From Nocardioides acrostichi (lineage in GTDB: Bacteria; Actinomycetota; Actinomycetes; Propionibacteriales; Nocardioidaceae): a DNA stretch of 64,000 bases. Positions within the stretch are counted from its first letter, which is position 1, and the number at the start of each line of letters is the position of its first letter. Under the pieces are notes generated by a model, which was given only the letters and a program-made list of their open reading frames with translations, had not been told where the DNA came from and made no database searches. Position numbers and translations under genes: made by a program. Positions 7,193 through 17,560 of this stretch are shown here, piece by piece. Location: positions 1-64,000 of the forward strand of contig NZ_JADIVZ010000011.1 in the NCBI RefSeq assembly GCF_015319165.1, written 5' to 3'.

Positions 7193-8152
7193 TCACCAGC
7201 CGCGCCGCTGCGCCAGCCAGTCCCAGCACGCATCGCCCTGGAGCCGCTGGGACTCGCGGAGGTGTGGGGAGTTGGTCGGCACGGGCAGTTCCGCACTGGT
7301 GAGGAAGTATCCGGTGAGCACCGCGAGCATGGTGTCGACGTCCTCGCTGGGAGCGTCGGCGAGCAGCGGCGTGCGGGCCAGCACGGCCTCGGCGTCGTGC
7401 CCGTCGACGGCCGGCCCGATGAGCAGGCTCAAGGCGTCGAACCAGGCCGGGCCGCGGCACGGCCAGTTCCAGTCGCACAGCAGCACGCGGCCGTCGTCGG
7501 TCAACAACAGATTGTCGTCGCGCACGTCGGTGTGGAGCGCCGTGTCACCCACGCCGACGTCAGGCAGCCGGGCCGCCAGCGCGGTCGCGTCGGCCAGCAC
7601 GTCGTGCGGCACCCGCCCGACCGAGGCCGCGGTGATGCGGTTCCAGGCGGCGGGCAGGTCGGCGACGTCCTCGGCGAGGGTCACCAGTCGCATGGACGCC
7701 GGCGCCGGCGTCAGCCGCTGGGCCAGGTCCACCATGAGCGCCATGGCGGTGTCGAGTTCCTCGTCGAGCCACGGACGCCGGGGGTGGCGCGCCTCGACGT
7801 GCTCGATGCCGAGCACCACCCAGTCGCCGTCCAGGCTCCACAGCAGTCGGGGCGCCGGGACGTCGCTCGGCAGCGACCGCAGGCGCTCCGCCTCCTGGCG
7901 GTAGGCGTCGGCGAACTGACGCTGGGCCACGGTCGCGGCCGCCTTGACGAAGGTGCGCGAGCCGTCGGCGCCGGTCAGCACCGAGGCCATGCCGGGCGTG
8001 TACCCGGTGGTGGCGGAGCGTGCGTCGACGACCTGCGTGCCCAGCCTGGCCTCGACCTTGGCGCGCACCCCGGGTGGTAGGTGGGTCCATTCGACGCGCC
8101 GGGAGGTGCGGCCGTGGGGGAACGCGAGTGAGGAGGAGTCCGAGAAAGACAC
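7193..8152 (-). CDS. APH/choline-kinase-fold phosphotransferase (2 of 2 in tandem)
   Basis: This 319-residue paralogue lies immediately upstream of the similar gene at 6211-7182. It carries the APH signature ALHTDVRDDNLLLTDDGRVL and CDWNWPCRGPAWFDAL. FVKAA near residue 70 is the likely nucleotide-binding lysine, and GIEHVEARHPRRPW matches the equivalent [14 protein letters not shown] of its neighbour. The shared layout suggests tandem duplication followed by strong divergence. Substrate unknown. The gene is divergent from the membrane FMN protein at 8223, with about 70 bp between them. Confidence 0.8.
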   Translation of the reverse strand: MSFSDSSSLAFPHGRTSRRVEWTHLPPGVRAKVEARLGTQVVDARSATTGYTPGMASVLTGADGSRTFVKAAATVAQRQFADAYRQEAERLRSLPSDVPAPRLLWSLDGDWVVLGIEHVEARHPRRPWLDEELDTAMALMVDLAQRLTPAPASMRLVTLAEDVADLPAAWNRITAASVGRVPHDVLADATALAARLPDVGVGDTALHTDVRDDNLLLTDDGRVLLCDWNWPCRGPAWFDALSLLIGPAVDGHDAEAVLARTPLLADAPSEDVDTMLAVLTGYFLTSAELPVPTNSPHLRESQRLQGDACWDWLAQRRGW

Positions 8153-8222
8153 AGGAACATCTTCGACCCGGTGTCTCCCCTCGGGCGACCCGGGCGGGGT
8201 GCGGCGATGCTAGACCTGGGAT

Positions 8223-9803
8223 GTGCGTCGATTCTTCGTGCTGGGCCTGCTGTTGTTCCTCGGTGCGGTCGCCACGCTCGCCTCTGCCATCGGCGGGCTG
8301 GGCTGGCTGCTGCTGCTCGCGGTCGTCGTGGTGCTGCTGGGAGTGGGTGTCTACGACCTGCTCCAGACCAGGCACGCGATCTTGCGCAACTATCCCGTGC
8401 TGGGCCACATGCGCTACCTGCTGGAGGCGATCCGACCGGAGTTGCAGCAGTACTTCATCGAGCGCAACTTCGACGGTCGCCCGTTCGACCGCAACACCCG
8501 CTCCTCGATCTACCAGCGAGCCAAGGGGGAGAAGGAGGAGAAGCCCTTCGGTACCGAGCGCGACGTGTACGAGACCGGTTACGAGTACCTGGTGCACTCC
8601 ATTGCCCCGGCCAAGGTGCTCGAGCAGGCGCCACGGGTGCGCATCGGCGGCCGTGACTGCACCCAGCCTTACGACATGGCCCTGCTCAACGTCTCGGCGA
8701 TGAGCTTCGGGTCGCTGTCGGCCAACGCCATCGAGGCCCTGAACAAGGGCGCCGCGGCGGGCGGTTTCGCCCACGACACCGGCGAGGGCGCCATCAGCCC
8801 CTATCACCGCAACGGCGGTGACTTGGTCTGGGAGATCGGATCGGGTTACTTCGGCTGCCGCACCGAAGACGGCGGCTTCGACGCCGACGAGTTCGCCGAC
8901 AAGTCGAAGGATCCGCAGGTCAAGATGGTCGAGCTGAAGCTCAGCCAGGGCGCCAAGCCCGGCCTCGGCGGGGTGCTGCCCGGCAGCAAGGTGACCGACG
9001 AGATCGCCAGCACCCGTGACGTGCCCAAGGGCCAGACCGTGATCTCCCCGCCCTACCACCGGGTCTTCAGCACCCCGCGCGAGCTCGTGCACTTCGTGGC
9101 GCACATGCGTGAGCTCTCCGGTGGCAAGCCGGCCGGCTTCAAGCTGTGCGTCGGCTCGCGCACCGACGTCCTCGCCCTCATCAAGGCGATGCTGGAGGAG
9201 GACATCACCCCCGACTTCATCACCGTCGACGGCGCGGAGGGCGGCACCGGGGCCGCCCCACTGGAGTACGAGGACCACGTGGGCATGCCGTTGACCGAGG
9301 GGCTGCAGATCGTGCACAACGCTCTGGTCGGGGCCGGCCTGCGCGACCGCATCAAGATCGGGGCGAGTGGCAAGGTCGCTACCGGCATCGACATCGTCAA
9401 GCGCATCGTCCAGGGTGCGGACTACTGCAACTCCGCCCGCGCGATGATGATGGCAGTCGGGTGCATCCAGGCCCAGGAGTGCGCCTCGAACACCTGCCCG
9501 GTCGGTGTCGCGACCCAGGATCCGCGGCGCATGCGCGCGCTGCACGTGCCGTCGAAGGCCGAGCGGGTCACCTCGTTCCAGAAGGGCACGGTCGACCAGG
9601 CCCTCCAGGTGCTCGCCTCGATGGGTCTGACCAGCTTCGAGGATCTGCGCCCCCACATGCTGCGCCGCAACGTCGACCACGGCATGGTCAGCAACTACGC
9701 CGACCTCTACGTGCAGCTCGAACCCGGGCAGCTGCTCGAGAAGGCGCCCGACGACTGGGCCGCAAGCTGGGACCGCGCCACCCCTGACGCCTTCCGTCCC
9801 TGA
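8223..9803 (+). CDS. Membrane-anchored FMN-binding glutamate-synthase-like protein
   Basis: At 526 residues this is the single-domain form of the glutamate synthase large-subunit synthase domain. Two hydrophobic segments fill residues 3-45, followed by the TIM-barrel FMN domain with SAMSFGSLSANAIEALNKGA, GEGAISPYHR, KPGLGGVLPG, VDGAEGGTGAAP and the cysteine run CIQAQECASNTCPVGVAT. It lacks the glutaminase domain of full GltB, so it is unlikely to make glutamate from glutamine alone. The physiological reaction of this stand-alone family is not established. GTG at 8223 gives the N-terminal anchor. Confidence 0.85.
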   Translation: MRRFFVLGLLLFLGAVATLASAIGGLGWLLLLAVVVVLLGVGVYDLLQTRHAILRNYPVLGHMRYLLEAIRPELQQYFIERNFDGRPFDRNTRSSIYQRAKGEKEEKPFGTERDVYETGYEYLVHSIAPAKVLEQAPRVRIGGRDCTQPYDMALLNVSAMSFGSLSANAIEALNKGAAAGGFAHDTGEGAISPYHRNGGDLVWEIGSGYFGCRTEDGGFDADEFADKSKDPQVKMVELKLSQGAKPGLGGVLPGSKVTDEIASTRDVPKGQTVISPPYHRVFSTPRELVHFVAHMRELSGGKPAGFKLCVGSRTDVLALIKAMLEEDITPDFITVDGAEGGTGAAPLEYEDHVGMPLTEGLQIVHNALVGAGLRDRIKIGASGKVATGIDIVKRIVQGADYCNSARAMMMAVGCIQAQECASNTCPVGVATQDPRRMRALHVPSKAERVTSFQKGTVDQALQVLASMGLTSFEDLRPHMLRRNVDHGMVSNYADLYVQLEPGQLLEKAPDDWAASWDRATPDAFRP

Positions 9804-9820
9804 CCTGCCCGCACCGAAGA

Positions 9821-9917
9821 CCGCGAGGGGTCGCGTATGGCTCCTTGAGGGGTCGAATACTGCTGCGCGCCTGCGCAATATCTGACCCCTCGGACAACAA
9901 TTCGCGACCCCTCGCGG
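9821..9917. repeat. 97-bp nested inverted repeat
   Basis: Outer arms CCGCGAGGGGTCGCG (9821-9835) and CGCGACCCCTCGCGG (9903-9917) match perfectly. Inside them a second pair, GAGGGGTC (9847-9854) and GACCCCTC (9884-9891), repeats the same core. The centre (GAATACTGCTGCGCG...GCGCAATATC) is itself partly palindromic. It fills the gap between the FMN protein and the ThDP enzyme and could act as terminator of the first, or be a small non-coding mobile element. Confidence 0.7.
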
Positions 9918-9979
9918 TGTGCGGCGGCGTCACCCGAACGGACCTGATCAGCCGCCCTCCGGCGCAGGATGCTGGAGCC

Positions 9980-11704
9980 ATGCCCACAGTCGCCGACCTC
10001 ATCGTCACCGCCCTCGCCGATCACGGCGTCACCCACGTCTTCGGAGTGGTGGGTGATGCCCTCAACCCCGTCACCGACTCCATCCGGAGGGAAGACCGCC
10101 TGGAGTGGGTGGGGGTGCGGCACGAGGAGGCGGGCGCGTTCGCCGCGGGCGCGCAAGCGCAGCTCACCGGCAAGCTCGGCGTGTGCATGGGCACCGTCGG
10201 CCCCGGTGCCGTGCACCTGCTCAACGGCCTCTACGACGCGAAGAAGTCCCACGCACCCGTGCTGGCCATCGTCGGTCAGGTGCCGCGCCCCGACATCGGC
10301 AGCGACTTCTTCCAGGAGGTCAACAACGACGTCGTGTTCTCCGATGTCTCGGTCTTCCACGCCACCCTCACCGACCCCGAGCAACTGCCGCACCTGGTCG
10401 AGCAGGCCGGCAATGCGGCCCTGCAGCAACGCGGCGTCGCCGTGCTCACCATCCCCGGCGACGTCGGCGGGCTCGACGTCCCTTCCCACACCGCGGTGCC
10501 GTCCTTCGTCGCCGAGCACCCGGTGCCGCAGCCCGCGGACGCCGCGCTCGACGCCGCGCTCGCCGCCGTCGAGAGCGGGCAGAAGGTGACCATGCTGGTG
10601 GGTCAGGGCGTGCGCGAGTCGCGCGACGACGTGCTCGCGCTCGCCGAGAGGCTGGCCGCACCGATGGTGCTGACGCTCAAGGCCAAGGAGGGCTTGGAGC
10701 GGGACAATCCCTACGAGGTCGGCCAGTCCGGACTGCTCGGCAACCCCGCCGCCACGCTGGCCTTCGAGACCTGCGACGTGCTGCTCATGCTCGGCACCGA
10801 CTTCCCGTACCGGGAGTTCTACCCCTCCGGCAAGACGGTCGTGCAGGTCGATGTGGACGGTTCGCACATCGGACGCCGCCACCCGGTCGATGTCGGCGTC
10901 GTGGGCGATGCCGGAACCGCCGTGCGCTGGCTGCTGCCGAGGGTCTCCCCACGCGAGGACCGCGGTCACCTCGACCACTCCCGCGAGGCGTACACGACGT
11001 GGCTGGACCTCCAGCAGCACTTCGTCGACCCCGACTACGACCAGAACAAGATGGGGTTCATCCGCAAGCGGCTCGACAACCGTGACCACAAGATCCGCCC
11101 CGAGTTGCTGGCCGGACTGGTCGACCGGCACGCCGCCCACGACGCGATCTTCACGACCGACACCGGCATGGCGACCACCTGGCTCTCGCGCTTCGTGCGC
11201 TTCACCGGCACCCGTCGGCTCCTGGGATCCTTCAACCTGGGCTCCATGGCCAACGCCATGCCCCAGGCGATCGGCGCGCAGGCGCTCGACCACGGACGCC
11301 AGGTCGTGGCGTTCTGCGGTGACGGCGGCCTCACCATGCTGCTGGGCGACCTGCTCACCATCGCCTCGCACGAACTGCCGGTGAAGCTGGTCGTCTTCGA
11401 CAACGGACGCCTCGGCATGGTCAAACTGGAGATGGAGCAGGTCGGCCTCGCCGAGTACGGCACCGTGCTGCACAACCCCGACCTGGCCGCCATGGCCCAG
11501 TCGATGGGCATCCACGGCATCCGGGTCACCGACCCGCACGACCTCGAGGCCGCGGTCGAGGAGGCGATGACGCACGACGGGCCGGTGCTGCTCGACGTCG
11601 TCACCAACCCCGACGAGATCGCCGTGCCCAGCAAGCCCAAGCTCTCCCAGGGCTGGGGTTTCGCCATCGCCAAGAGCAAGGAGATCGTCACCAGCGCCGA
11701 GTGA
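9980..11704 (+). CDS. Thiamine-diphosphate pyruvate oxidase/dehydrogenase-like enzyme
   Basis: At 574 residues this is a ThDP enzyme of the PoxB (pyruvate:quinone oxidoreductase) branch. It starts TVADLIVTALADHGVTHVFG and contains the catalytic glutamate region VGVRHEEAGAFAAGAQAQLT. The middle FAD/DHS-like domain follows, then the ThDP/Mg motif GDGGLTMLLGDLLTIASHELP...NGRLG. GSFNLGSMANAMPQAIGAQA is typical of PoxB. ATG at 9980 follows GGAG. PoxB would turn pyruvate to acetate and CO2 and feed electrons to quinone; exact substrate is inferred. The gene stands alone between an inverted repeat and a convergent SnoaL-like gene. Confidence 0.8.
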   Translation: MPTVADLIVTALADHGVTHVFGVVGDALNPVTDSIRREDRLEWVGVRHEEAGAFAAGAQAQLTGKLGVCMGTVGPGAVHLLNGLYDAKKSHAPVLAIVGQVPRPDIGSDFFQEVNNDVVFSDVSVFHATLTDPEQLPHLVEQAGNAALQQRGVAVLTIPGDVGGLDVPSHTAVPSFVAEHPVPQPADAALDAALAAVESGQKVTMLVGQGVRESRDDVLALAERLAAPMVLTLKAKEGLERDNPYEVGQSGLLGNPAATLAFETCDVLLMLGTDFPYREFYPSGKTVVQVDVDGSHIGRRHPVDVGVVGDAGTAVRWLLPRVSPREDRGHLDHSREAYTTWLDLQQHFVDPDYDQNKMGFIRKRLDNRDHKIRPELLAGLVDRHAAHDAIFTTDTGMATTWLSRFVRFTGTRRLLGSFNLGSMANAMPQAIGAQALDHGRQVVAFCGDGGLTMLLGDLLTIASHELPVKLVVFDNGRLGMVKLEMEQVGLAEYGTVLHNPDLAAMAQSMGIHGIRVTDPHDLEAAVEEAMTHDGPVLLDVVTNPDEIAVPSKPKLSQGWGFAIAKSKEIVTSAE

Positions 11705-11715
11705 GGAGCCGTCGG

Positions 11716-12096
11716 TCAGAACCGCTCGACGAGGTGTGACCGGCCCGCCGGCGGCTCGTACGGCTCGGGCCACCAGTCCTCGAGGCTGACCAGCAGTCCG
11801 TCGTCGTCGACCTCGACCGCGCACACGCCGGTCATGGTCTCCTCGCCGATGGTGAACGACGTGAACGACACCGCGCTGCGCTCGTCGCCGACCAAGCGCG
11901 TGATGACCAGATGCCAGTCGCCGGGGTACTCGGCGTTGAACCGAACATAGGCATCACGACCGCGAACGCGCTCGCGGGTCTGGGGCACGGTGTAGACGAC
12001 GTCGCGGGCTAGGGTGGCGGCCAGGCCCGGCCAGTCGCGCGCCTCGCAGGCACGCCAGAACTCGCGCAGCGCCGCCACCGCGATGGGTTCGCTCAT
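11716..12096 (-). CDS. SnoaL-like / NTF2-fold protein
   Basis: This small protein of 126 residues begins MSEPIAVAALREFWRACEAR. The pattern DWPGLAATLARDVVYTVPQTRERVRGRDAYVRFNAEYPG is typical of NTF2-fold SnoaL-like proteins (a helix, then a curved sheet forming a pocket). The second half, FTIGEETMTGVCAVEVDDDGLL and LEDWWPEPYEPP, completes the sheet. Function cannot be read from sequence; members range from isomerases to ligand-binding proteins. It converges on the ThDP gene with an 11-bp gap. A start five codons upstream (MVHTM) is also possible. Confidence 0.75.
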   Translation of the reverse strand: MSEPIAVAALREFWRACEARDWPGLAATLARDVVYTVPQTRERVRGRDAYVRFNAEYPGDWHLVITRLVGDERSAVSFTSFTIGEETMTGVCAVEVDDDGLLVSLEDWWPEPYEPPAGRSHLVERF

Positions 12097-12246
12097 GGTG
12101 TGAACCATAGGTGCGGGCGGTGACAACGGGCCTGCCGCGCCAGAGCGGTGAGTGAGCCATCGCATCGGGGCGGTGGACCCTGGCCCCTTCACCGCTGACC
12201 TGGGCTCGACCGCCGGAATCGGGACGACGCAGCGCGGCGTGGGAGG

Positions 12247-14172
<1,926 letters not shown>

Positions 14173-14245
14173 GAGCCGGCGACAACTTCTTCGCCCTCGG
14201 TGGCGTCTCCAGGGTGTCCTATCCCCACCCCTCGGGAGAACCACC

Positions 14246-14938
14246 ATGTTCAGTGTGTCCCTGGCGCGCGGTCTCGTGACCGCCGGTCGTTCCACCCTCT
14301 CGCTCGTGGCGGCGGTGGCCGGCGTCGCCGCTTTGGTACTGCTCGGCGGCACGAGTGGCGTGGACGCCGCGGACGCCGCGTCCGTCGCCTCCACCCAGCA
14401 CGTGCTGGTCAAACCGGTCGACAGCGCGGGCAACCCCGCCGACGGCTACACCGTGCGCAAGATCGACGACTTCAAGAACACCAAGGTCGACTGCTACGGC
14501 TACGCGAAGGGGGTCGGTCACGATGTCGTGAGCTGCTATCCGACAGCGCTCTACCTGCATTCCTGCTTCCCTTCGCGCCACCACACCGTGCTCTGCCTGC
14601 GTGATGCCCGCAGCACCAGCCTCGTGCGCGCCAAGTACTCAGAGATCAAGCGCCAGGGCACGGCCCACGGCCGCCCGGTGGTCGATCTCGACCTCGCCGC
14701 CAAGAAGGGCGTGCAGACCTGCTCGATCCGCTTCGGTGGTGCCTGGGGCCAGTTGCCGACACATCCGAACTGGGTGGGCTTCTACTCCTGTGAGCGCGGC
14801 TCGGTCTACGGCCCGCCCGACGGCAACGGCATCGACGAGTCCGGCGACCCGTGGACGGTCAAGCTCTGGAAGTCGGGCACCGATCACACGGTGCAGACCA
14901 AGGACGTAGCGGTCGCCTACACGATCGCGCACGCCTGA
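14246..14938 (+). CDS. Secreted cysteine-containing protein of unknown function
   Basis: Not recognised. This 230-residue protein has a clear signal peptide (positively charged start, hydrophobic core LSLVAAVAGVAALVLLG, likely cut near DAADAAS). The mature part is about 190 residues with seven or so cysteines (VDCYGYA, VVSCYPT, HSCFPSR, VLCLRDA, TCSIRFG, FYSCERG), suggesting disulphides in an extracellular fold. Tryptophan- and glycine-rich patches (FGGAWGQLPTHPNWVGFYS) suggest a beta-rich domain. An RBS-like GGGAGAACC precedes the ATG. It follows lepA in the same direction after 73 bp, but shared function is not implied. Confidence 0.7.
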   Translation: MFSVSLARGLVTAGRSTLSLVAAVAGVAALVLLGGTSGVDAADAASVASTQHVLVKPVDSAGNPADGYTVRKIDDFKNTKVDCYGYAKGVGHDVVSCYPTALYLHSCFPSRHHTVLCLRDARSTSLVRAKYSEIKRQGTAHGRPVVDLDLAAKKGVQTCSIRFGGAWGQLPTHPNWVGFYSCERGSVYGPPDGNGIDESGDPWTVKLWKSGTDHTVQTKDVAVAYTIAHA

Positions 14939-14976
14939 GGGCCGACCGTCAGGAGCGCGCCACTAGCGTCGGGGCG

Positions 14977-15915
14977 GTGAGCCCCCGCACCGTCCCGGCC
15001 CTCCCCGCGCCCGTGCTCGCGTTCGCCGAGCGCGGGCCGGCGTGGTCGGCCTTCGTCGACGCGCTCCCGGGTCGTCTGCGCGACCTGGTCGCAGAGTGGT
15101 CGCTGATGCCCACGGGCGAGGTCTGGTGGGGGTATGCGTCGGTCGTGCTGCCGGTGCACGACGCCGACGGCGCGCCGCGGGTGCTCAAGGTCGCCTTCCC
15201 CGACATCGAGACCGAGCACGAGGCGCTGGCGCTCCAGCGCTGGGGCGGGCGGGGCGCCGTGCGGTTGCTGCGGGCCGATCCGCACCGCCGGGCGCTGCTG
15301 CTGGAGCGCCTGGAGCGCCGCGACCTCACCCAGGAGTGGGACGTCGCAGCATGCCAGGTCGTCGGGGAGCTGTACGGCCGGCTGCACGTGCCCGCCCCAC
15401 CGCAGCTGATGCTGCTCGCCGACTACGTGGCCGGCTACCGTGCCCGGCTGCTCGCCCTGCCCCGCGATGCGCCGCTGCCGCGGCGGCTGGTGGAGCAGGC
15501 GGCGGCACACATCCGCGACCTGGCCCGGGATCTGCGCCGCGGCGACCCGAGCACCGCCGTGCTGGTGCACGGCGACCTGCACTACGAGAACGTGCTCGCG
15601 AGGCAGGGGGAGTGGGTGGCGATCGACCCGCACGCGATGAGCGGCGACCCGCACTTCGAGCCCGCCCCGCTGCTGTGGAACCGGTGGGAGGAGATGGCCG
15701 GCGACGTCCGCCGCGCCGTCCGGGCCCGACTCGAGGCGGTGGTCGACGCCGCCGGCCTCGACGAGCGCCGCGCGGTGGCCTGGTGCGTCGTCCGCTTCGT
15801 GCTCGGCGCCCTCTGGCTCGTCGAGGAGGCCCCCGCCGGTGTCCGGTCCCTCGATCCGGCCCAGCGTGAGCAGGTGACGCGCATGGTCACCCTGGCCAAG
15901 GCGGTGCAGCCCTGA
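14977..15915 (+). CDS. Streptomycin/hydroxyurea-type phosphotransferase (APH(6)-like)
   Basis: This 312-residue kinase-fold protein has VLKVAFPDIETEHEALALQRWGG (ATP lysine and alpha-C glutamate), LLLERLERRDL, the catalytic loop LVHGDLHYENVLARQGEWVA and the metal loop IDPHAMSGDPHFEPAPLLWNR. This order, with the HGDLHYENVL and IDP..GDP..E motifs, is that of the aminoglycoside/hydroxyurea resistance kinase family. GTG at 14977 gives a plausible length; the frame runs further upstream across the previous gene's end. Whether it confers resistance is unknown; many environmental actinobacteria carry such genes. Confidence 0.82.
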   Translation: MSPRTVPALPAPVLAFAERGPAWSAFVDALPGRLRDLVAEWSLMPTGEVWWGYASVVLPVHDADGAPRVLKVAFPDIETEHEALALQRWGGRGAVRLLRADPHRRALLLERLERRDLTQEWDVAACQVVGELYGRLHVPAPPQLMLLADYVAGYRARLLALPRDAPLPRRLVEQAAAHIRDLARDLRRGDPSTAVLVHGDLHYENVLARQGEWVAIDPHAMSGDPHFEPAPLLWNRWEEMAGDVRRAVRARLEAVVDAAGLDERRAVAWCVVRFVLGALWLVEEAPAGVRSLDPAQREQVTRMVTLAKAVQP

Positions 15916-15985
15916 GACGCGGTCTCACAGGAAGCACACAGGCGGCACTGGGCGGACTCCCGAGCATGGACGGTTCTCTGTCCCC

Positions 15986-17344
15986 ATGAGCATCCCGACG
16001 CCGTCCTCCGACGACACCCCTGCCCGCGACCACTCCGGCCACCGCATCCACGCACCGCACTCGGCGCTGCAGATGCAGCGACGCACGTTCATGACGCGGC
16101 TCTTCGCCGCGACGGGCGTCGTGGCGTTCGGCAGCATGCTCGCCGCCTGCGACGACTCCTCCTCGTCGTCCTCGGCGTCGGCCTCCTCCGAGGGCCCCGG
16201 CGGAACCCCACCCTCCGGCGGCCCGGGCGGCGGCGGCCCGGGCGGGATGAGCGAGGGCATCACCGAGGAGTTCAAGGGCCTGACCACCGACGGCACCGTC
16301 ATCGAGGATCTCTACGCCATCCAGCGCACCGGCGTCAGCACCGACGGGGTCGTGGACGCCGCCAACGCCTGGCTCGCCGGCCTCACCACGGCCCAGCGCA
16401 AGGAGGTGACCTTCGACATCGACCCCGACGACTACACCGAGGACGAGTTCCGCCTCTGGAGCAACGTCGACGGCTACCAGCGCCAGGGCATCAGCCTCGC
16501 CGACATGACCGACGACCAGAAGAGCCTGGCCATGGGCATCCTCGAGGCCGGCCTGAGCGCCAAGGGCCTGGAGAACGCCGACACGATCATCAAGCTGAAC
16601 CAGTACGCCGGCGAGCTGATCGGCAACACCGACCAGTTCAACGAGGGCCTCTACTGGTTCACCATCATGGGCACGCCGTCGACCACCGACCCCTGGGGTT
16701 GGCAGATCGACGGCCATCACCTGGTCATCAACTACTTCGTGCTCGGCGACCAGGTCGTCATGACTCCCACCTTCATGGGCTCGGAGCCGGTCAAGGCGAA
16801 CTTCGACATCGACTCCGACTACGAGGGCCTCTCGCTGTTCGACGACGAGTTCGCCGCAGCGATCGACATGGTGACCTCGCTGAGCGAGGACCAGCAGTCG
16901 GTGGCCATCGTCAGCTCCGACAAGACCGGCGACGACATCAAGGCGGTCGCCTTCGCCGACAACGCCGAGGTCGCCTACCAGGGCATCGTGGCCAGCAAGC
17001 TCGACGACGACCAGCTCGAGAAGCTGTGGACCCTCACCGGGCTGTTCGTGAACAACGTCGACGACGGCCATGCGAAGGTCACCATGGCTCAGGTCAAGGA
17101 GCAGGCCGACCAGACCTACTTCTGCTGGATCGGCGGCACCGACGCGGACTCGGTCTTCTACTTCCGCATCCAGAGCCCGGTGATCTACATCGAGTTCGAC
17201 TGCGAGACCCCGGGCCCGGTCGGCCAGGGCTACGGCGCCGACCAGACGGTCTCGCGCCAGCACGTGCACGCGATCACGCGCACCCCCAACGGCAACGACT
17301 ACGGCAAGGCGCTCTTGGCACTGCACCTCGCGCTCGACCACTGA
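15986..17344 (+). CDS. DUF3500 lipoprotein
   Basis: This 452-residue exported protein has an N-terminal region with RRTFMTRLFAATGVVAFGSM and lipobox LAAC (Cys about residue 54), then a Ser-rich and Gly/Pro-rich spacer, indicating a lipid-anchored surface protein. RRTFMTRLF resembles a Tat signal. The mature domain matches the DUF3500 family: NAWLAGLTTAQRKEVTFDID, RQGISLADMTDDQKSLAMGIL, WGWQIDGHHLVINYFVLGDQVVMTPTFMG and QIHVHAI-like QHVHAITRTPNGNDYG. The activity of DUF3500 is not established. Histidines in DGHHLVI and QHVHAI are candidate metal or active-site residues. Confidence 0.82.
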   Translation: MSIPTPSSDDTPARDHSGHRIHAPHSALQMQRRTFMTRLFAATGVVAFGSMLAACDDSSSSSSASASSEGPGGTPPSGGPGGGGPGGMSEGITEEFKGLTTDGTVIEDLYAIQRTGVSTDGVVDAANAWLAGLTTAQRKEVTFDIDPDDYTEDEFRLWSNVDGYQRQGISLADMTDDQKSLAMGILEAGLSAKGLENADTIIKLNQYAGELIGNTDQFNEGLYWFTIMGTPSTTDPWGWQIDGHHLVINYFVLGDQVVMTPTFMGSEPVKANFDIDSDYEGLSLFDDEFAAAIDMVTSLSEDQQSVAIVSSDKTGDDIKAVAFADNAEVAYQGIVASKLDDDQLEKLWTLTGLFVNNVDDGHAKVTMAQVKEQADQTYFCWIGGTDADSVFYFRIQSPVIYIEFDCETPGPVGQGYGADQTVSRQHVHAITRTPNGNDYGKALLALHLALDH

Positions 17345-17560
17345 TCCCGGATCCACCGCATCTCGCCTGCTGCGCGTCGGCGACCTTCCGTGGCTCCAGC
17401 TGATCTCGCCACCGGGTCGATCCCGGTCGTCCCGGCCGGGTGACCGGATCCGGCGGGTGACCGGGATCGGCTCCGTGCGGCGGTGTCGGCTTCCTACCGT
17501 GTGCGAGCACGCGGGCGGAAGGTCTCCGAACCGCGACGTGAGCCGCACGGAGGTCGCAGC

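Noticed and set aside
9821..9917. Possible riboswitch or T-box upstream of the ThDP enzyme, for example a TPP riboswitch
   Set aside because: I did not find the conserved THI-box motifs (such as CTGAGA and ACCTGA), and the region is a simple nested inverted repeat.
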